The notes beneath the pieces are model-generated. The model was not told the origin of the DNA, searched no databases, and saw nothing but the letters and a program-made list of their open reading frames with translations. A stretch of 64,000 nt of DNA, taken from the NCBI RefSeq assembly GCF_040869045.1, contig NC_090321.1, positions 136,701,689 to 136,765,688 of the forward strand. The letters run 5' to 3'. The translations under genes and the position numbers were made by a program. How positions within the stretch are numbered: the first letter of the stretch is position 1; each line of letters opens with the position of its first letter. The stretch is from Eurosta solidaginis (lineage: Eukaryota > Arthropoda > Insecta > Diptera > Tephritidae). This document shows positions 1 to 10,637 of the stretch, piece after piece.

Positions 1-820
1 AATTGGTCAACTTTGAGCGGCTCTACCTGTGAAAAAACAGTTATATATTCTTAATCCCTGGAAAATTCTCTATTAGAAACATGTATTATACTATTTTCAC
101 ACACACGGCTTATTGAATAATAAAGGCAGTTTTCTACATTAAGGCGCTTATTGAGCTCAATCTTCCCTACAAAATTGGAATCTATAATTATTTCATTAGT
201 GACTAATCGAATGCCTAATGAAATCAAAAGCCCAATGCAACTCTGTTGGCAGCGTTCAGTTTCTTAGTTTTTGGTGTGTTCGGTGTTTAAAAATGTCATT
301 TGTCAAAGTAAATGTCATTGTCTCTCATATAGCATTGTCATTTTATTCGCTTGACATTTTATCCTTCATACTAATCGAGCAACTACTTCTGTGTGAAATC
401 AAAAAATTTACGATTTCATTAGAAGGTGAAATGAGATCATTAAGTTTCTGTGTGAAAACAGTATTAGATTTAGCGAACACTTTCATGATTTTTTTGATTC
501 TTGCCATGCTTTAACGGCAGAGGCGCCACCTTGGAACAGTTGAATTTATCGAATTACCGAACAATGACACTAGTCTTGAACGAATGAGTGAGTGTCATAA
601 TACCGAATGAAAATTCGTTCGATCAGCTCTTTCGACCACAGTCGAAGATCGAATTTGTCTCATAATAGGAGCCAATGCAATCGATTATTGGTGCCGCTAA
701 GGTCATAACCGTATCGTAGCCAACCAATTGGTTTTTGGTTTTCCGCCCTAACGATAAATAGCTGATTACGTTAGGGATACGACTACAGCGATACGACAAA
801 CGGCACCAATGACTCCGCTT
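1..820. other. No recognisable gene; weak inverted repeat at about 686-815
   Basis: No open frame here has recognisable domains. At about 686-815 two arms begin ATTGGTGCCG (left) and its counterpart read from the right, each followed by a similar GTATCG-TAG segment. The arrangement resembles a small MITE next to the Penelope-like fragment, but the arms are only partly matched and no target duplication was found. Confidence 0.3.
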
Positions 821-1840
821 TAAGTGTCTGTATATATGTGAACAGTTTTCTGTGTCTCTTTTGTAGTCAAGTCTCTTGTTTGTTGGTGTATTTGCTATGT
901 GAAGCATTTCCAAAGTAAAGCGCCCATTACTGATACTTAGCATAGACTTGACTTGGCTTGAGAACTGTCACTTACAGTTCTGTTAAATGAACATTGCATG
1001 TTACTGATTACTCAAAACTTAGCAAAACTTAACTTCACTTAGAAGTCTGTTGAATTTTGATTTTCTAAGTGACGTTTACAGATTGAGATGCCATTTGTTT
1101 GTTTCCATTTCATTTTGTCATACAAATTGACATTTATTTAAAAATAAATTTCAACGCTGATTATGTTGCCAGATTGTATGCGCCAAGTGGAGTATAATCG
1201 TGGCTAAGTTGCCAAGTTTACGCCAAGTCAAGTCAAGTCTATGCTAAGTATCAGTAATGGGGGCTTAAATCTTTTGGAGTAATTGTTCTCCCTCTCCAGT
1301 ATGCTCACCGATTCAAAGTCAGGTTGGTGGCCGCTCTCTGCACAGTGGGCCGCAAATGCTGTTTTTTGTGTGCTGCCAGATGATCTGCATTTTATGTCAG
1401 ATCGGTAACCAGCTATTCTGGTCTTTAATTTGTTTTTTGTTGTGCCCACATATTCTTTCGCACAATTATCTTTTTCGTCTACCGCAAATGTAATTTTGTA
1501 TATTGTGTTATTTTTGTCTATCGTGTCTACCTTGCTTTTCATGTTGCTAAAAAATATATTATTAGTATAAGTTGGTTTGTGTGCAATTCTGTTATTCTAA
1601 TTGTTATAAATATTTGAAGCTTGTAGTCGTGCAGAAAAACCTGGTATGTATACCATGAATTTATATTTTGTTGTATATTTTTCTCCACTCTTCGGGTATT
1701 TCACTTTTGAGTGTTCTTTGATCAATTTTTGTATTAAAGTGGGAGGGAAGTCATTCGTTTTTAGTATCTGTGCTATACGTTTTTATTGCCTGGGTGAAAC
1801 ACCACATCGCTCGTGTCTAATACCGTCTAATCTTTGGGTC
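821..1840 (-). pseudogene. Penelope-like element fragment (C-terminal RT linker and GIY-YIG endonuclease)
   Basis: Read on the minus strand, this codes for the C-terminal third of a Penelope-like retroelement protein: a linker with TSD..FHPGNK and YIPGFS-like motifs, then a GIY-YIG-type segment (NTIYKI..., KEYVGTTKNKLKTRIAG, CAESGH) and a closing RLDYKRD...YRHL tail. It is closely similar to the protein at 39521-40787, so both belong to one family. The RT domain is missing; homology begins near 1840, where a different non-LTR sequence takes over. There is a stop and frame damage around 1600-1650, and a MITE (919-1265) splits the last exon-like stretch between KRF and TLEMLH. Known family role: target-primed reverse transcription with a GIY-YIG nuclease. 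This copy cannot be active. Confidence 0.85.
919..1265. mobile_element. 347-bp MITE with long TIRs and TAA target duplication (PIF/Harbinger-like)
   Basis: The left end reads AGCGCCCATTACTGATACTT and the right end, reverse complemented, AGCCCCCATTACTGATACTT; the match continues for about 35 bp through AGCATAGACTTGACTTGG. The flanks are TAA at 916-918 and TAA at 1266-1268. Removing the element and one TAA puts the Penelope-like frame back in register, which fixes both ends. A 3-bp TAA/TTA duplication is typical of PIF/Harbinger, so that class is inferred. There is no coding capacity. Confidence 0.88.
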
Positions 1841-2480
1841 TTGCCAAGAAGATAGGAAGCAGTCCAAGCGAGACTCGGTTGAAAACCAAGCTGATCAAGT
1901 TTATGTATAAGTAACGAGTGACAACCGTTATTAAACGCTTTTCTGAAATCCTTTCAAATAACGTCCGTGTGCACCCATTTTCTAAATCGATTTGTACAAG
2001 AAATAGAAGCAGTAAGCTCATCGGTAACGATAAACTCGAAAAGTTTTGGGATAGCAAAAAGCTTTGCTATTGGATGTGGACTGTACGTTTTCTAAGTATG
2101 TGTACACATAGGAGTACTATCTGGACCCTATTTAAAAGATTCTCTTAAGGTTTTAAGATAAAGTAAAACATCTCCAGGGCTTATAGTTGTACAATTAACT
2201 AAGTTGTTTGAGTGCTGCCCCTAGGGATAATTGTGGGGCTGTGAATTGGTTTTGGTAGAGTAATTAGATTTGCAAAAAATTGCAAAGAAGTTTGTGGTTA
2301 TCGCTTTATGTACAATAATGAAACTTCATGTGGAAGGAGATTCTTGCATTTTACGTTTAAAGTTTACGAAACTATAAAACGACTTTGGGTTGGAGATAAT
2401 ATTCTTTCTCATTTCACAGATATAAGCTTTGTAACATTTTTCGTTCAATTCGAAATATATCATGCGCTGAATGGAATACT
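1841..2480 (-). pseudogene. Decayed non-LTR (jockey/I-type) retrotransposon reverse transcriptase fragment
   Basis: Across several frames on the minus strand, short pieces match the linker and RT of jockey/I-type non-LTR elements in the right order: NPKSFYSFVNFKRK at about 2350-2420, a GPDSTP-like motif near 2120, LENGC near 1990, DFRKAFNN near 1935 followed by LLIHKLDQLGFQPSL and a YLLGKTQRL segment near 1840. Stops and frameshifts separate the pieces, and the distance from GPD to DFRKAF is too short, so an internal deletion is likely. The catalytic FADD region is absent. It abuts the Penelope-like fragment at about 1840. Confidence 0.65.
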
Positions 2481-3164
2481 GCATAGATAGACATTGTGAC
2501 AGCGCACTGCCCTCTGAAAACAGGCTAGTCCTGTCATTATTTGAAATTATTATATATATTTTTGCCGAGTCGTTGATGGGCAGCGGTTTTTCAACGCCGA
2601 GATCTAAAACTGCTCAGCTACAGAAGAGATATCATCAGCTTAGTGTAATGCTTTAATAAATAGAGAAGAAATATTAGAAACATACAAATACTACATTAAT
2701 GATTAAGTGAGGTAAGAACAGTCTTTTTATAGGAAAAAGGTAGTCCGAGCTATTAAATGTGTTTGAGTGAGAGTTATAATCCTGGCATAGACACCGGAAG
2801 GGTTCATTGAGTTCGCTCTACATTGTTTCAGAAGAAGAGGTTTGTAGTGTCTCGTGGTTCGACAGGGAACCCTAAAATTCACTTCGTTCAGAAGAAATGG
2901 TCATAAAATCTACCCATTTAGTATAAATAATACACCAAGCATTCCCCTTCGACTAGCCAGAGTTGATGAGCTTTAACCGGTTAGTACAAGCTGAAAGATT
3001 AAATAGAGTCCCATTGAAATTTTCTTACGGCAAATATTAAATTAATAGTTTTGAGGAAGAAGATATACTGCAATGTAGCAAACAGCCAAGTATATGTGGA
3101 CGTTGCTTAACTGGATTCAAGTTCATTGAACTCAATGGAATCCATTTCGTCTACTCCAAACACA
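2481..3164. other. No recognisable feature
   Basis: About 680 bases with only short open frames. I see no conserved motif, tandem repeat or terminal repeat. It is the left flank of the 8-bp target duplication of the next element. Confidence 0.4.
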
Positions 3165-3172
3165 ATGCCGGG

Positions 3173-5232
3173 CACGGTTGCCACGTTTGGTCCATTTGGA
3201 CCAAAAATGGTCCCTTCCAACCCCATTTGGTTAGCTGGTCCTTTTTTTCTTTAGGCAGTAGCTACGATTTTGAATGCATCCAAGGCTTCTTCAGGCGCCG
3301 AAAAACGTTGGTCACGTAATTTATTCTTTGTTTGCGGAAATAAAAAGAAGTCACTTGCCGCCAAATCAGCGCTGTACCGTGTGACTCATTAATTCGACGT
3401 TTTGGCCAATCAAATAGACGGTTGTTTCCGCCGATGTGTGAGAGCTGGCATTGTCATGACGATGAATGATCCTTCGTTGCCGCTTTTTCTTCCATATTTC
3501 ACCACGAACTACTGGCAAACAAATTATTGTGTACCATTCGGAATTCACCGTTCTTCATCGCTCTTTTGGCATGGTAGCCATATGTCCAGTTATTCCGAAG
3601 AAACAGGCGATCATTTTCTTCGAAGTGCTTCGCGCACGAATCACTTTTGTCGGATTTAGCTCATCTTGGAAGACCCATACAGTGGATTGCTGTTTTGCTT
3701 CGGGCTCATACGCATAGATCCAAGATTCGTTACCTGTGTAGATGTTACATAGAGTTTTTGATGCACCGCGATTGAATTTCTTGAGCATTTCTTTGCACCA
3801 ATTGACACGAGCATCTTTTTGAGCTTTTGTCAAATTATGCGGGATCCAACGCGAACAATTTTTTTCACAGCTAAATGTTCATGCTATATCTTATTGATGT
3901 TCGTCATACTAATGCCCAGGGATGCCTAATTTCTCACGATAAGTCGCATGACGATCAGGCAATATAAAGTTCGCGTACAGCTTCAATGTTTTGTTGCACA
4001 ACAACTGAATTTGGACGAGCTTCACGAATTTCTTCCCTGCGCGAACGGCGGCCACGATGGAATTTGTTGTACCAGCGTTTCACAGTGGCAAAGGATGGGG
4101 CTTCATCACCAAAAGTGGAAGAGTGGAAGAGTAAGTTGTTCAAAGCACTCCTCTATCTTGATAATCCACGTCGAAAGTCGTCAAAAATCATCGCACGAAA
4201 ATTTTCACGAGTTAATTCCATTTTTTCGCCGAGATACAACTTTTAAGTTACTGTAAACAACACAAGTTGTGCTCAAAACGTCAAACTTTCAATTGAAAAC
4301 ATCAAATGGCGCCGGCAAACAATTTGTGATGGAAAGGCTGAAAATATAAATAGCAACCCTCGTATTGTGGTGTTAAGGCACGCCGAATACCTTAAAACTA
4401 AGTAGCTTGGTATAAGAAATATTTTAACTGTAAGTAAGACAAGAACACTTCTTGAAAGCGGTAACTTTATAAATGAATAACGAAACGCGATTGAGAAATT
4501 TACTTTTATTTTCAGATTTTGAAGCAAATGTAAAAATATTTGATTTCGAAAGAAGTGTTTTGTGTTTTATTCTCGTAGGTACAGAGCCCGATAAACTTCA
4601 ACAACAATGCTGTTAACTAATTTCTAGTACCTACTTAAATGTTATCAGGTTCCGCTATTGCACAGTTGAAACTTTTAAGACGTTTGATTTTTAATCTGAA
4701 GCCTGGGGCTACATTCAGTAAATGTGAGTTTTTCAAAATCACACTTACTAAATCTAGGTTTTGGTATGAAATTTCAACGATCAGGGGAAAAGGTAAGCAT
4801 CATCTATGATCTACACCAAAACGTAAATTTATGAGCCTTTTCTTACTAAAATCTACCTGCGCTTTGCATTTTACTTCTTACCAATTAACAACATAATGCT
4901 GGAAGTAAGAGCTTTGCCAGCAAAACTAAATTTAAAACGTATAGTTAGTGAAGGCATAGACTTATCCCAGAAATTTTAAAATATAATACCTAAAAGTAGT
5001 GCTTTTGTTTGTGCAGCTTGAATTCAGTCCCCTATTCGCTAAGTTTGTAAAAATTTTGTATAGGAAATCATGGAAACATCCTGAAATTTTATATTTAACA
5101 ACGACTATGACACTTTAGTGAATTGCTTGTATCACAATCAAATAAAACAAAAATTTGGTCCTTTTTTCTGAGATTTGGTCCTTTTCTTTGATGAATTTTG
5201 GTCCCCAATGAAAATATGGTGTGGCAACCGTG
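3173..5232. mobile_element. hAT-type element (12-bp TIR, 8-bp target duplication), non-autonomous, with nested mariner
   Basis: The left end is CACGGTTGCCAC (3173-3184) and the right end GTGGCAACCGTG (5221-5232), a perfect 12-bp inverted repeat; both are followed inward by TTTGGTCC-like motifs. ATGCCGGG occurs directly outside both ends (3165-3172 and 5233-5240). An 8-bp duplication is the hAT hallmark, so hAT is the inferred superfamily. Total length is 2060 bp. The only recognisable coding sequence inside is a mariner transposase on the minus strand. No hAT transposase is visible; the right 900 bp is AT-rich without motifs. Confidence 0.85.
3251..4221 (-). pseudogene. mariner-family transposase, broken
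   Basis: The minus-strand start at 4219-4221 opens MELTRENFRAMIF, the usual mariner N-terminus, followed by a helix-turn-helix region (APSFATVKRWYNKFHRGRRS). The DDD core follows: GNESWIYAYEP (first Asp region degraded), WVFQDELNPTK, HDNASSHTSAET (second catalytic Asp), and ADLAASDFFLFP near 3340 (third Asp, D34D type). It ends after APEEALDAF with a stop at 3251-3253. At roughly 324 codons it is slightly short of the usual 340-350. There is a stop after GLSR near 4160, and the reading frame changes near 3950-3830, 3550 and 3370, so it is inactive. Mariner TIRs are not clear; the 3' end seems cut off just past the stop. In the family this protein performs cut-and-paste transposition at TA. 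Confidence 0.85.
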
Positions 5233-5240
5233 ATGCCGGG

Positions 5241-5708
5241 CGAAATTTTCTGACGCTTTTTATTCAGAGTGGCCATTTACATATGAAAACAATAACAATT
5301 TTTTAAATTCTTTTTTTAGCCTTGACTGCTAAAACACGCCCAAAGTGTTAAGAGCTGTATAGGAAGAAGACGCGTTTGGTTCTCAGGAATCATAATCCGG
5401 AGCGCGAACATTAATATCATAACCCTTTAATTTAACAATACAGTTTACATATGTATATACGGCGTATGTTAGGTACGTTTCCATAAGCTTTCAAGAGCTT
5501 AAATTTTTTACAGCGCACGTACGCCGGTTAGTTGAAAACACTGATTGAAAAAACTATGATTTAGCAAATCTTTGTGCTAATTACCTTTAATTTTTTAATA
5601 ATATTAATCAATAGTTGGCGGTTTATTAATAATTATACCGAAACACGTCTTTCGATATCCCTCCCAATTTTTTTTAACGGGTTTTGGCAGTAAAATTAAG
5701 AATTATAT
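5241..5708. other. No recognisable feature
   Basis: AT-rich spacer between the hAT-type element and the LTR1 retrotransposon. No frame or repeat is recognised. The ATAT target duplication of LTR1 lies at 5705-5708. Confidence 0.4.
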
Positions 5709-6313
5709 TGTGACGAATATGAGTGACACTAAGTATACTCACATCCCTAGTCTGATGCTAAGTAAATGAAGTCACAGCAACAATAAAGCAGACAGTCACT
5801 TGTATCTACATAAACGAATAAAACATTATGTCTACACATATGTACGTACACGTAGCATAGAAGAGATGCACAAACACATGCAGATATCTTATCTGAGATG
5901 CTCTCAAAAGTATGCAATTGTAATTGTTGAAGTGTCGCTCACAAATACACGCATATGAGAAGCTATATACGTGCATCTGTAGTTATAGTTATATGGCGGC
6001 AACTAAGTAAATTCTGGAAGCTCCTAGAAGATGCCACGAGGAAATCACAGAGTATAAAAGCACCAGCGGTAGAGGCGCTATAATCAGTTTTTGATTAAGC
6101 ATGCAATCGGTCGGGCAATAGTAGAGTTTCATTTAAGCTATCAGTCAGTTTGTTTATTAAGCAAGCTAGTTGAAAAGTATAAGTGTTATTGCGAAGTACT
6201 TTAATAAAGGCAATTTTTCCATTATTCAATATCAGATTTATTTATTCAACAGTTTAGTGATTCGAACTTAGCAGAGGGTTGCAAATAAGAGGATTTGCAG
6301 TAAATTCGTTACA
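5709..6313 (+). repeat. LTR1 5' LTR
   Basis: A 605-bp repeat that matches 36190-36767. It has a TATA box (TATAAAAG, 6053-6060), a polyadenylation signal (AATAAA, 6203-6208) and TG...CA ends. Compared with the 3' LTR it holds about 28 extra bases near 5930-5960, probably deleted from the 3' copy. Directly downstream, TCGGTGTCAGAAGAGG at about 6315 is a plausible primer-binding site (expected TGG at its start, one mismatch). Confidence 0.92.
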
Positions 6314-6372
6314 ATCGGTGTCAGAAGAGGAATTGTTGAATAAATTCCGAAGACTTAGAATACAACTTGGAC

Positions 6373-7806
6373 ATGACAAAGTTAAGTGAATTGGAGATCC
6401 AGCAACTGAAGAAGGAGTTGGAGAGCCGTAAATTGAATACAACCGGCATAAAACTAGAACTTCAGGAACGACTACGACAGGCAATAGAATCAGAAGGAAT
6501 TGACGTGGAAGAGTATGACTTTCATCTTGATGGCGAGGAAACAACAAAAATGGAAGAAACACCGCAGACAATGGCGAACACAGACCTGAACACAAATGTC
6601 CGAAATGTCGTCACAAATATCCACCAACATGTCATTTCAACTGGATTAAGAGAAGAAAAGTATTGCATCTCAACTGGAATCGCAGGAGACACGCATAACA
6701 TCGAAGATTTAAACACAAGAAACACGCATTTCAGAAATGTCGTCGCAAATGTCATCTCAACTGGAAGAACAGAAGACATATATGACATCTCAGTTGGCTG
6801 AACAGTTGAAAGCACAAGAGGCTCGCATATCCTCGCAGCTGGAGGCGGAGATAAGGATATCATCGAAGATGGAGGCACAAGATACAAAAATTGTACAACT
6901 CGAGGATAAAATCGATGCTGAGATTGAAACATTGAGAGGTCGTATACAGGGTATCATCGAAGCTGGAGGCACAAGATACAGAAACTGTACAACTCGAGAA
7001 TAAAATCGATGCTGAGATTGAAACATTGAGAGGTCGTATACAGGAGCTGCATCTAAATCGCCCAGCTGTTTCAGCAAGCAATCCAAAGGTAAATACACCA
7101 TCCTTTGACGGTTTTGTTCCTTTCCAGGTCTTTAAGCTACAGTTTGAGAAGACCGCAGCAGCGAACAACTGGAATGCGGAAGATAAAGTTGCTGCACTGT
7201 TCGTAGCATTGAAGGGGCCAGCAGCCGAAATCCTACATACGATTCCCGAAGGAGAGCGGAACAACTATGAAGCATTGATGGCTGCTGTAGAACGACGTTA
7301 TGGAAGCGAGCATAGAAAAAAGATATTCCAAATTGAGTTGCAAAACCGCTACCAAAACGCAAATGAGACATTGAAGGAGTTTGCTTCAGATATTGAAAGA
7401 TTGGCTCATTTGGCAAATGCGGACGCACCCGTGGAGTACACCGGGAGGATAAAATCCAGAGTTTTTTAAATGGCATACGGGACGTAGAAACGAAGCGAGC
7501 GACATATGCAAACCCAAAACCCACATTCGCAGAAACGGTATCCCAGCGTCGCTTTAGAGTAAGCCCGCATACAAAGCTCATCGCGTGGAAGTGGAAAGGC
7601 CAGACTGGGTAGACACAATTTTGGAAGCATTGAAGAGTACGCAGCACAATAATAATGATGCAGTCAAATGCTTTAAGTGTGGAAAGCCAGGGCACATTGC
7701 GCGTTATTGCAACACCAACCCTAACAGTTCCAACAATGTGGGTGGTCGTAAACGCAGAGCTGAAGGAGATGAGCAGATCTCCAAGACCAATCAATTGTTA
7801 AACTAA
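6373..7806 (+). pseudogene. gag: LTR1 gag (SAP domain, coiled coil, capsid, CCHC zinc knuckle), frameshifted
   Basis: The ATG at 6373 opens MTKLSELEIQQLKKELESRK, an N-terminal SAP-like helix-extended-helix motif (about residues 3-38), unusual for a Gag. A glutamine/glutamate-rich coiled coil follows (6737-7050, QLEEQKTYMTSQLAEQLKAQ). It contains a 94-bp tandem duplication (6863-6956 and 6957-7050); 94 is not a multiple of 3, so the frame breaks. The capsid core at 7026-7469 (PSFDGFVPFQVFKLQFEKTA, LFVALKGPAAEIL, YEALMAAVERRYG, NANETLKEFASDIERLA) is a standard Ty3/gypsy capsid. A frameshift near 7448 leads into the nucleocapsid with CFKCGKPGHIARYC (C-x2-C-x4-H-x4-C, about 7669-7710). Predicted role: virus-like particle core and RNA binding. 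LTR2 sits just downstream, in the gag-protease linker. Confidence 0.88.
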
Positions 7807-7886
7807 AGGAAGTCAGCCGCAAGGGGCGACAGCTGGCTCCCTCAATTGAATGCCCCATAATCTCTATCTCACAAATTGGAAGAAGG

Positions 7887-8281
7887 TTAAGTATAACTGC
7901 ACTGCGTTACCCAGCCTTCAAAAATTGAACACACCTCTGAGTGCAACTGGCATCACTGTCAGCTGTTGCTGAACAGCAGTGGCAATTGTACTCAGCAGGG
8001 CGAATTGCATTCAGCGAGTTTAAAAAAAATGAAGATGGAATTCAATTCGTTGCTGTGAAGAAAAGACGCCGGTCGTAAAACTGTTTAAAAAAAAAACTAA
8101 GTGTGATTAAAGTAAATTGTACAAAACGAGTTTTTATAAAATAAAGTTTTTATAACAATAAATCAAACGTTTATTTAGTTAATTGAAGGAACAAAAAGAC
8201 AGAGTAAGTTTTACAACAGTGGTGTGCGTGTGGCAGTGTGTGCACAGAAATTTTCATGGTGTCTAAAATGGACGCCTTAAA
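7887..8281 (+). repeat. LTR2 5' LTR
   Basis: It matches 31847-32255 from GTATAAC-GCACTGCGTTACC to GGACGCCTTAA. An AATAAA signal lies at 8140-8145. The first bases are uncertain because the two copies differ there (TTAAGTATAAC here, TGGTATAACC in the 3' copy). Confidence 0.88.
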
Positions 8282-8293
8282 TGGCGACCGTGG
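8282..8293 (+). other. LTR2 primer-binding site (tRNA-Arg-like)
   Basis: TGGCGACCGTGG directly follows the 5' LTR. It matches the start of the primer-binding site used by 412/mdg1-type elements (TGGCGACCGTGAC, complementary to a tRNA-Arg 3' end). The match weakens after 11 bases. Confidence 0.7.
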
Positions 8294-8640
8294 GCCGTGC
8301 TGCAAAATGGATCACTAGCAAAAAAAAATTGCGAAACAAAAAACGTGGCTTATATTTAGCTACGGCAAACAAATGCCGTTTCAATAATTGAAAAAATTTT
8401 AAATTCTTTCAAAAAATTTAAAAATTTCAAATCGTTTATTAAAATTCAATTTAATACATTCGGTCAAATAAATTTCCTTTTTCTACTTTTTACCATTCGG
8501 CAATTTCAACTGTTCTAATCATAACTTGAAAAATATGCAAAATTCAATTCCGTTGATTCTAAATACAATTAATAAAAATCTTTATAAAAATGTTGTTATG
8601 TTTTATGTGTTAATATTTTTTTGTTTTTACATGCCTTTCA

Positions 8641-8676
8641 GTCCTGAAGATGATTTCAGTTTGAAATCGAAATATC
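8641..8676 (+). ncRNA. Orphan hammerhead-ribozyme-like motif in LTR2 leader
   Basis: CTGAAGA (fits the CUGANGA core) is followed by a perfect 7-bp hairpin GATTTCA-GTT-TGAAATC and then GAAAT. This is the order of a minimal hammerhead: core box, stem II, GAAA. No Penelope-like ORF is nearby, so it may be a remnant of a Penelope-like 3' end or a chance match. Confidence 0.35.
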
Positions 8677-9011
8677 GATTAAAATAAATTCATAAAAATA
8701 AATTTGACAGATATAAAATTTATATGTAAAACAAGCATTTTTGGTATTTTAATTTACATATACATGGCCTAGAGCTCGAAAAAAAATTTTTATAAAAATT
8801 TACAAAATAAAGGCCGAAATAGAATAAAAGTAATTAATAAAAACCAAATCATTGTCAACTGTCATTAAAATATTGCTGTGTGAAATTTTCGTTGGTGAAA
8901 AATTTCTTTTTTTTGGTTTTTGCCCAACTCACCCATCTACGTATGTACGTTTTTAAGCGTAACAATTTATTTTGCCAAAACAAATACGGGATTTTTGTGC
9001 TTTTGGAAATA

Positions 9012-9236
9012 CGGTGCGTCCGTAAACAAACATACATATATTTTTGCATAAAGCGGTGGTTCCGTAAATAACCAAGACATTTTTTTTTGTGTAAACGGTG
9101 GTTCCGTAAACAACCAATGGAATTTTTTTAATCCCGGTGCGTCCGAGGACATTCATATTACAAGCTTGAAAAGATGCGGTGCGCCCGTATCTATAAAAAT
9201 AAAACCATACCATTTTAATAAAAACGGTGCATCCGT
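9012..9236 (+). repeat. Six CGGTG-type motifs phased at about 42 bp in the LTR2 leader
   Basis: CGGTGCGTCCGT and variants (CGGTGGTTCCGT, CGGTGCGCCCGT, CGGTGCATCCGT) start at 9012, 9054, 9096, 9135, 9177 and 9225, with spacings of 42, 42, 39, 42 and 48. The sequence between them is AT-rich and less conserved. The block lies between the LTR2 primer site and gag, where gypsy-type elements of flies may carry protein-binding arrays. The minus-strand open frame here, with repeated YGTT/YGRT peptides, is a by-product of the period. Confidence 0.75.
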
Positions 9237-9508
9237 TATCAACAGCCAAGTCCTTTTACCAAAATAAAATATTTTCCTTTGAAATCAATTTAAACTAAAT
9301 TACTTCAATATACATTCAATTTATCATTAAATATTCAGTCTTTCATTAAATTGTCGGATAATTCTTTCAATTTCACATCAACATTCAATTCAATTTCAAT
9401 TTCTGTTAAATTTTCGGAAGCAATTTCTACAAATTCGACTATAATCAGTTTAAATATTTCTTCTTTGTTCCTACTATATATGTTTCTTAGAAACAAAAAG
9501 TAGTTCCT

Positions 9509-10637
9509 AGAATTTCAGAGAAGACTCAGATTCCGAAAATTCAGATTCTAATTCCAAAAATTCAGATTCCAATTCCAAAAATTTTATCTCCGAAAGTTCC
9601 GATTCTGAAAATCTTGATTTTAAAAGCCCAGTTTCCGAAGGCTCAACCACATGTTCGCCCAGTACAATCAAAAACCTTGTTGTTAGACTTTCTTTGTCCG
9701 GAGAATTTCACGGATTTGAGTAATTGCCCGAAACACATATCTCAAATCCTGCTAATTCCGATACAAATATGGCAACTCCTGAGGAAAAAAGATCGTTTAT
9801 CAGCATGTGTGCTGGTATTATGCGTGAAAATTATAGCGGCGAGCCCCTGGGTCTTGAATCTTTCATTATTAAATTGAGTTAATCGAAGAATTTGTCGACG
9901 AAAATTTAACTGGCACTTGTATTTCATATATTAAATCCAAACTCGATGGTAAAGCTCGAGAAGCGATACCAACTCAAATACTTTCAGTTAATGATATAAA
10001 AATAGCACTACGTAACCGTATAAAACCCGACAACTCCAAAGTTGTGGCCGGAAAAATTGCGGCTTTGCAAGTTAATAATAATAATTACACCGATTCAATA
10101 TCGAAGGGATTACTCAGGCCAAAGCCCATGAAATGGCCATCGAGCAAACAGTTAACGTTTGCCGATTGAACGTAAAAACCAGTTTAGTCAAATCAATCCT
10201 CGCTTCAACCAAATTTCTGATTCCAAGGACGTAGTAGCTAAACTGATTGTAGAGCAATCAAATGAAATAAAAGAACACCAAGTTTTAGCATTTAGGGCGC
10301 GGAACAATAACAATTTCAGAAATTTCAAAGTAATAACCGAGGTCGAAACTTCCAAAATCAAAGTCGTAACTTTAACAATTATAGACAAAATAGACCATCT
10401 TTTAGCAACAGTAACTATGGCAACAACTTCAATCGCGGCAATCAAAGGCAAAATTTCCGCTTCGGCGGCGGAAATCGGCATCAGTCTAATAATAATAATA
10501 ATAACAACAATAGTCGTACTAGCAATAATAACGGTTCTAATACTTCCAATAATAGAGGTAGAAATGCAAGTGCCCGGACTTTAAACAGGGAAGCCCCTCA
10601 GGAGCGAACACTGGGGGAGGACGAGACAAATTACTAA
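9509..10637 (+). pseudogene. gag: LTR2 gag (S/D/N-rich N-terminus, capsid, N/R/G-rich tail), broken
   Basis: The frame starts after a stop near 9508 with an acidic Ser-Asp-Asn-rich stretch (EDSDSENSDSNSKNSDS). It meets a stop at about 9721 and continues through MATPEEKRSF (ATG 9769-9771) into ENYSGEPLGLESFI. After another stop and frameshift near 9880 comes EEFVDENLTGTCISYIKSKL, the conserved capsid segment of 412/mdg1-type Gags, with KLDGKAREAIP and ALRNRIKP. The C-terminal region (10300-10600) in the right frame is rich in Asn, Arg, Gly and Ser (NFNRGNQRQNFRFGGGN, runs of Asn) and has no CCHC zinc knuckle, as expected for this group. Predicted role: particle core and RNA binding. At least three frame lesions make it non-functional. 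Confidence 0.75.

Noticed and set aside
1..9. AATTGGTCA at the very start of the window, as in the foldback arms
   Set aside because: A single 9-base match without the surrounding arm sequence.
218..514. 98-codon plus-strand open frame
   Set aside because: Low-complexity hydrophobic residues, no motif, no support from the neighbourhood.
8953..9249. Minus-strand open frame with repeated YGTT/YGRT peptides
   Set aside because: Explained by the 42-bp period (14 codons) of the LTR2 leader array, opposite to the direction of the element.
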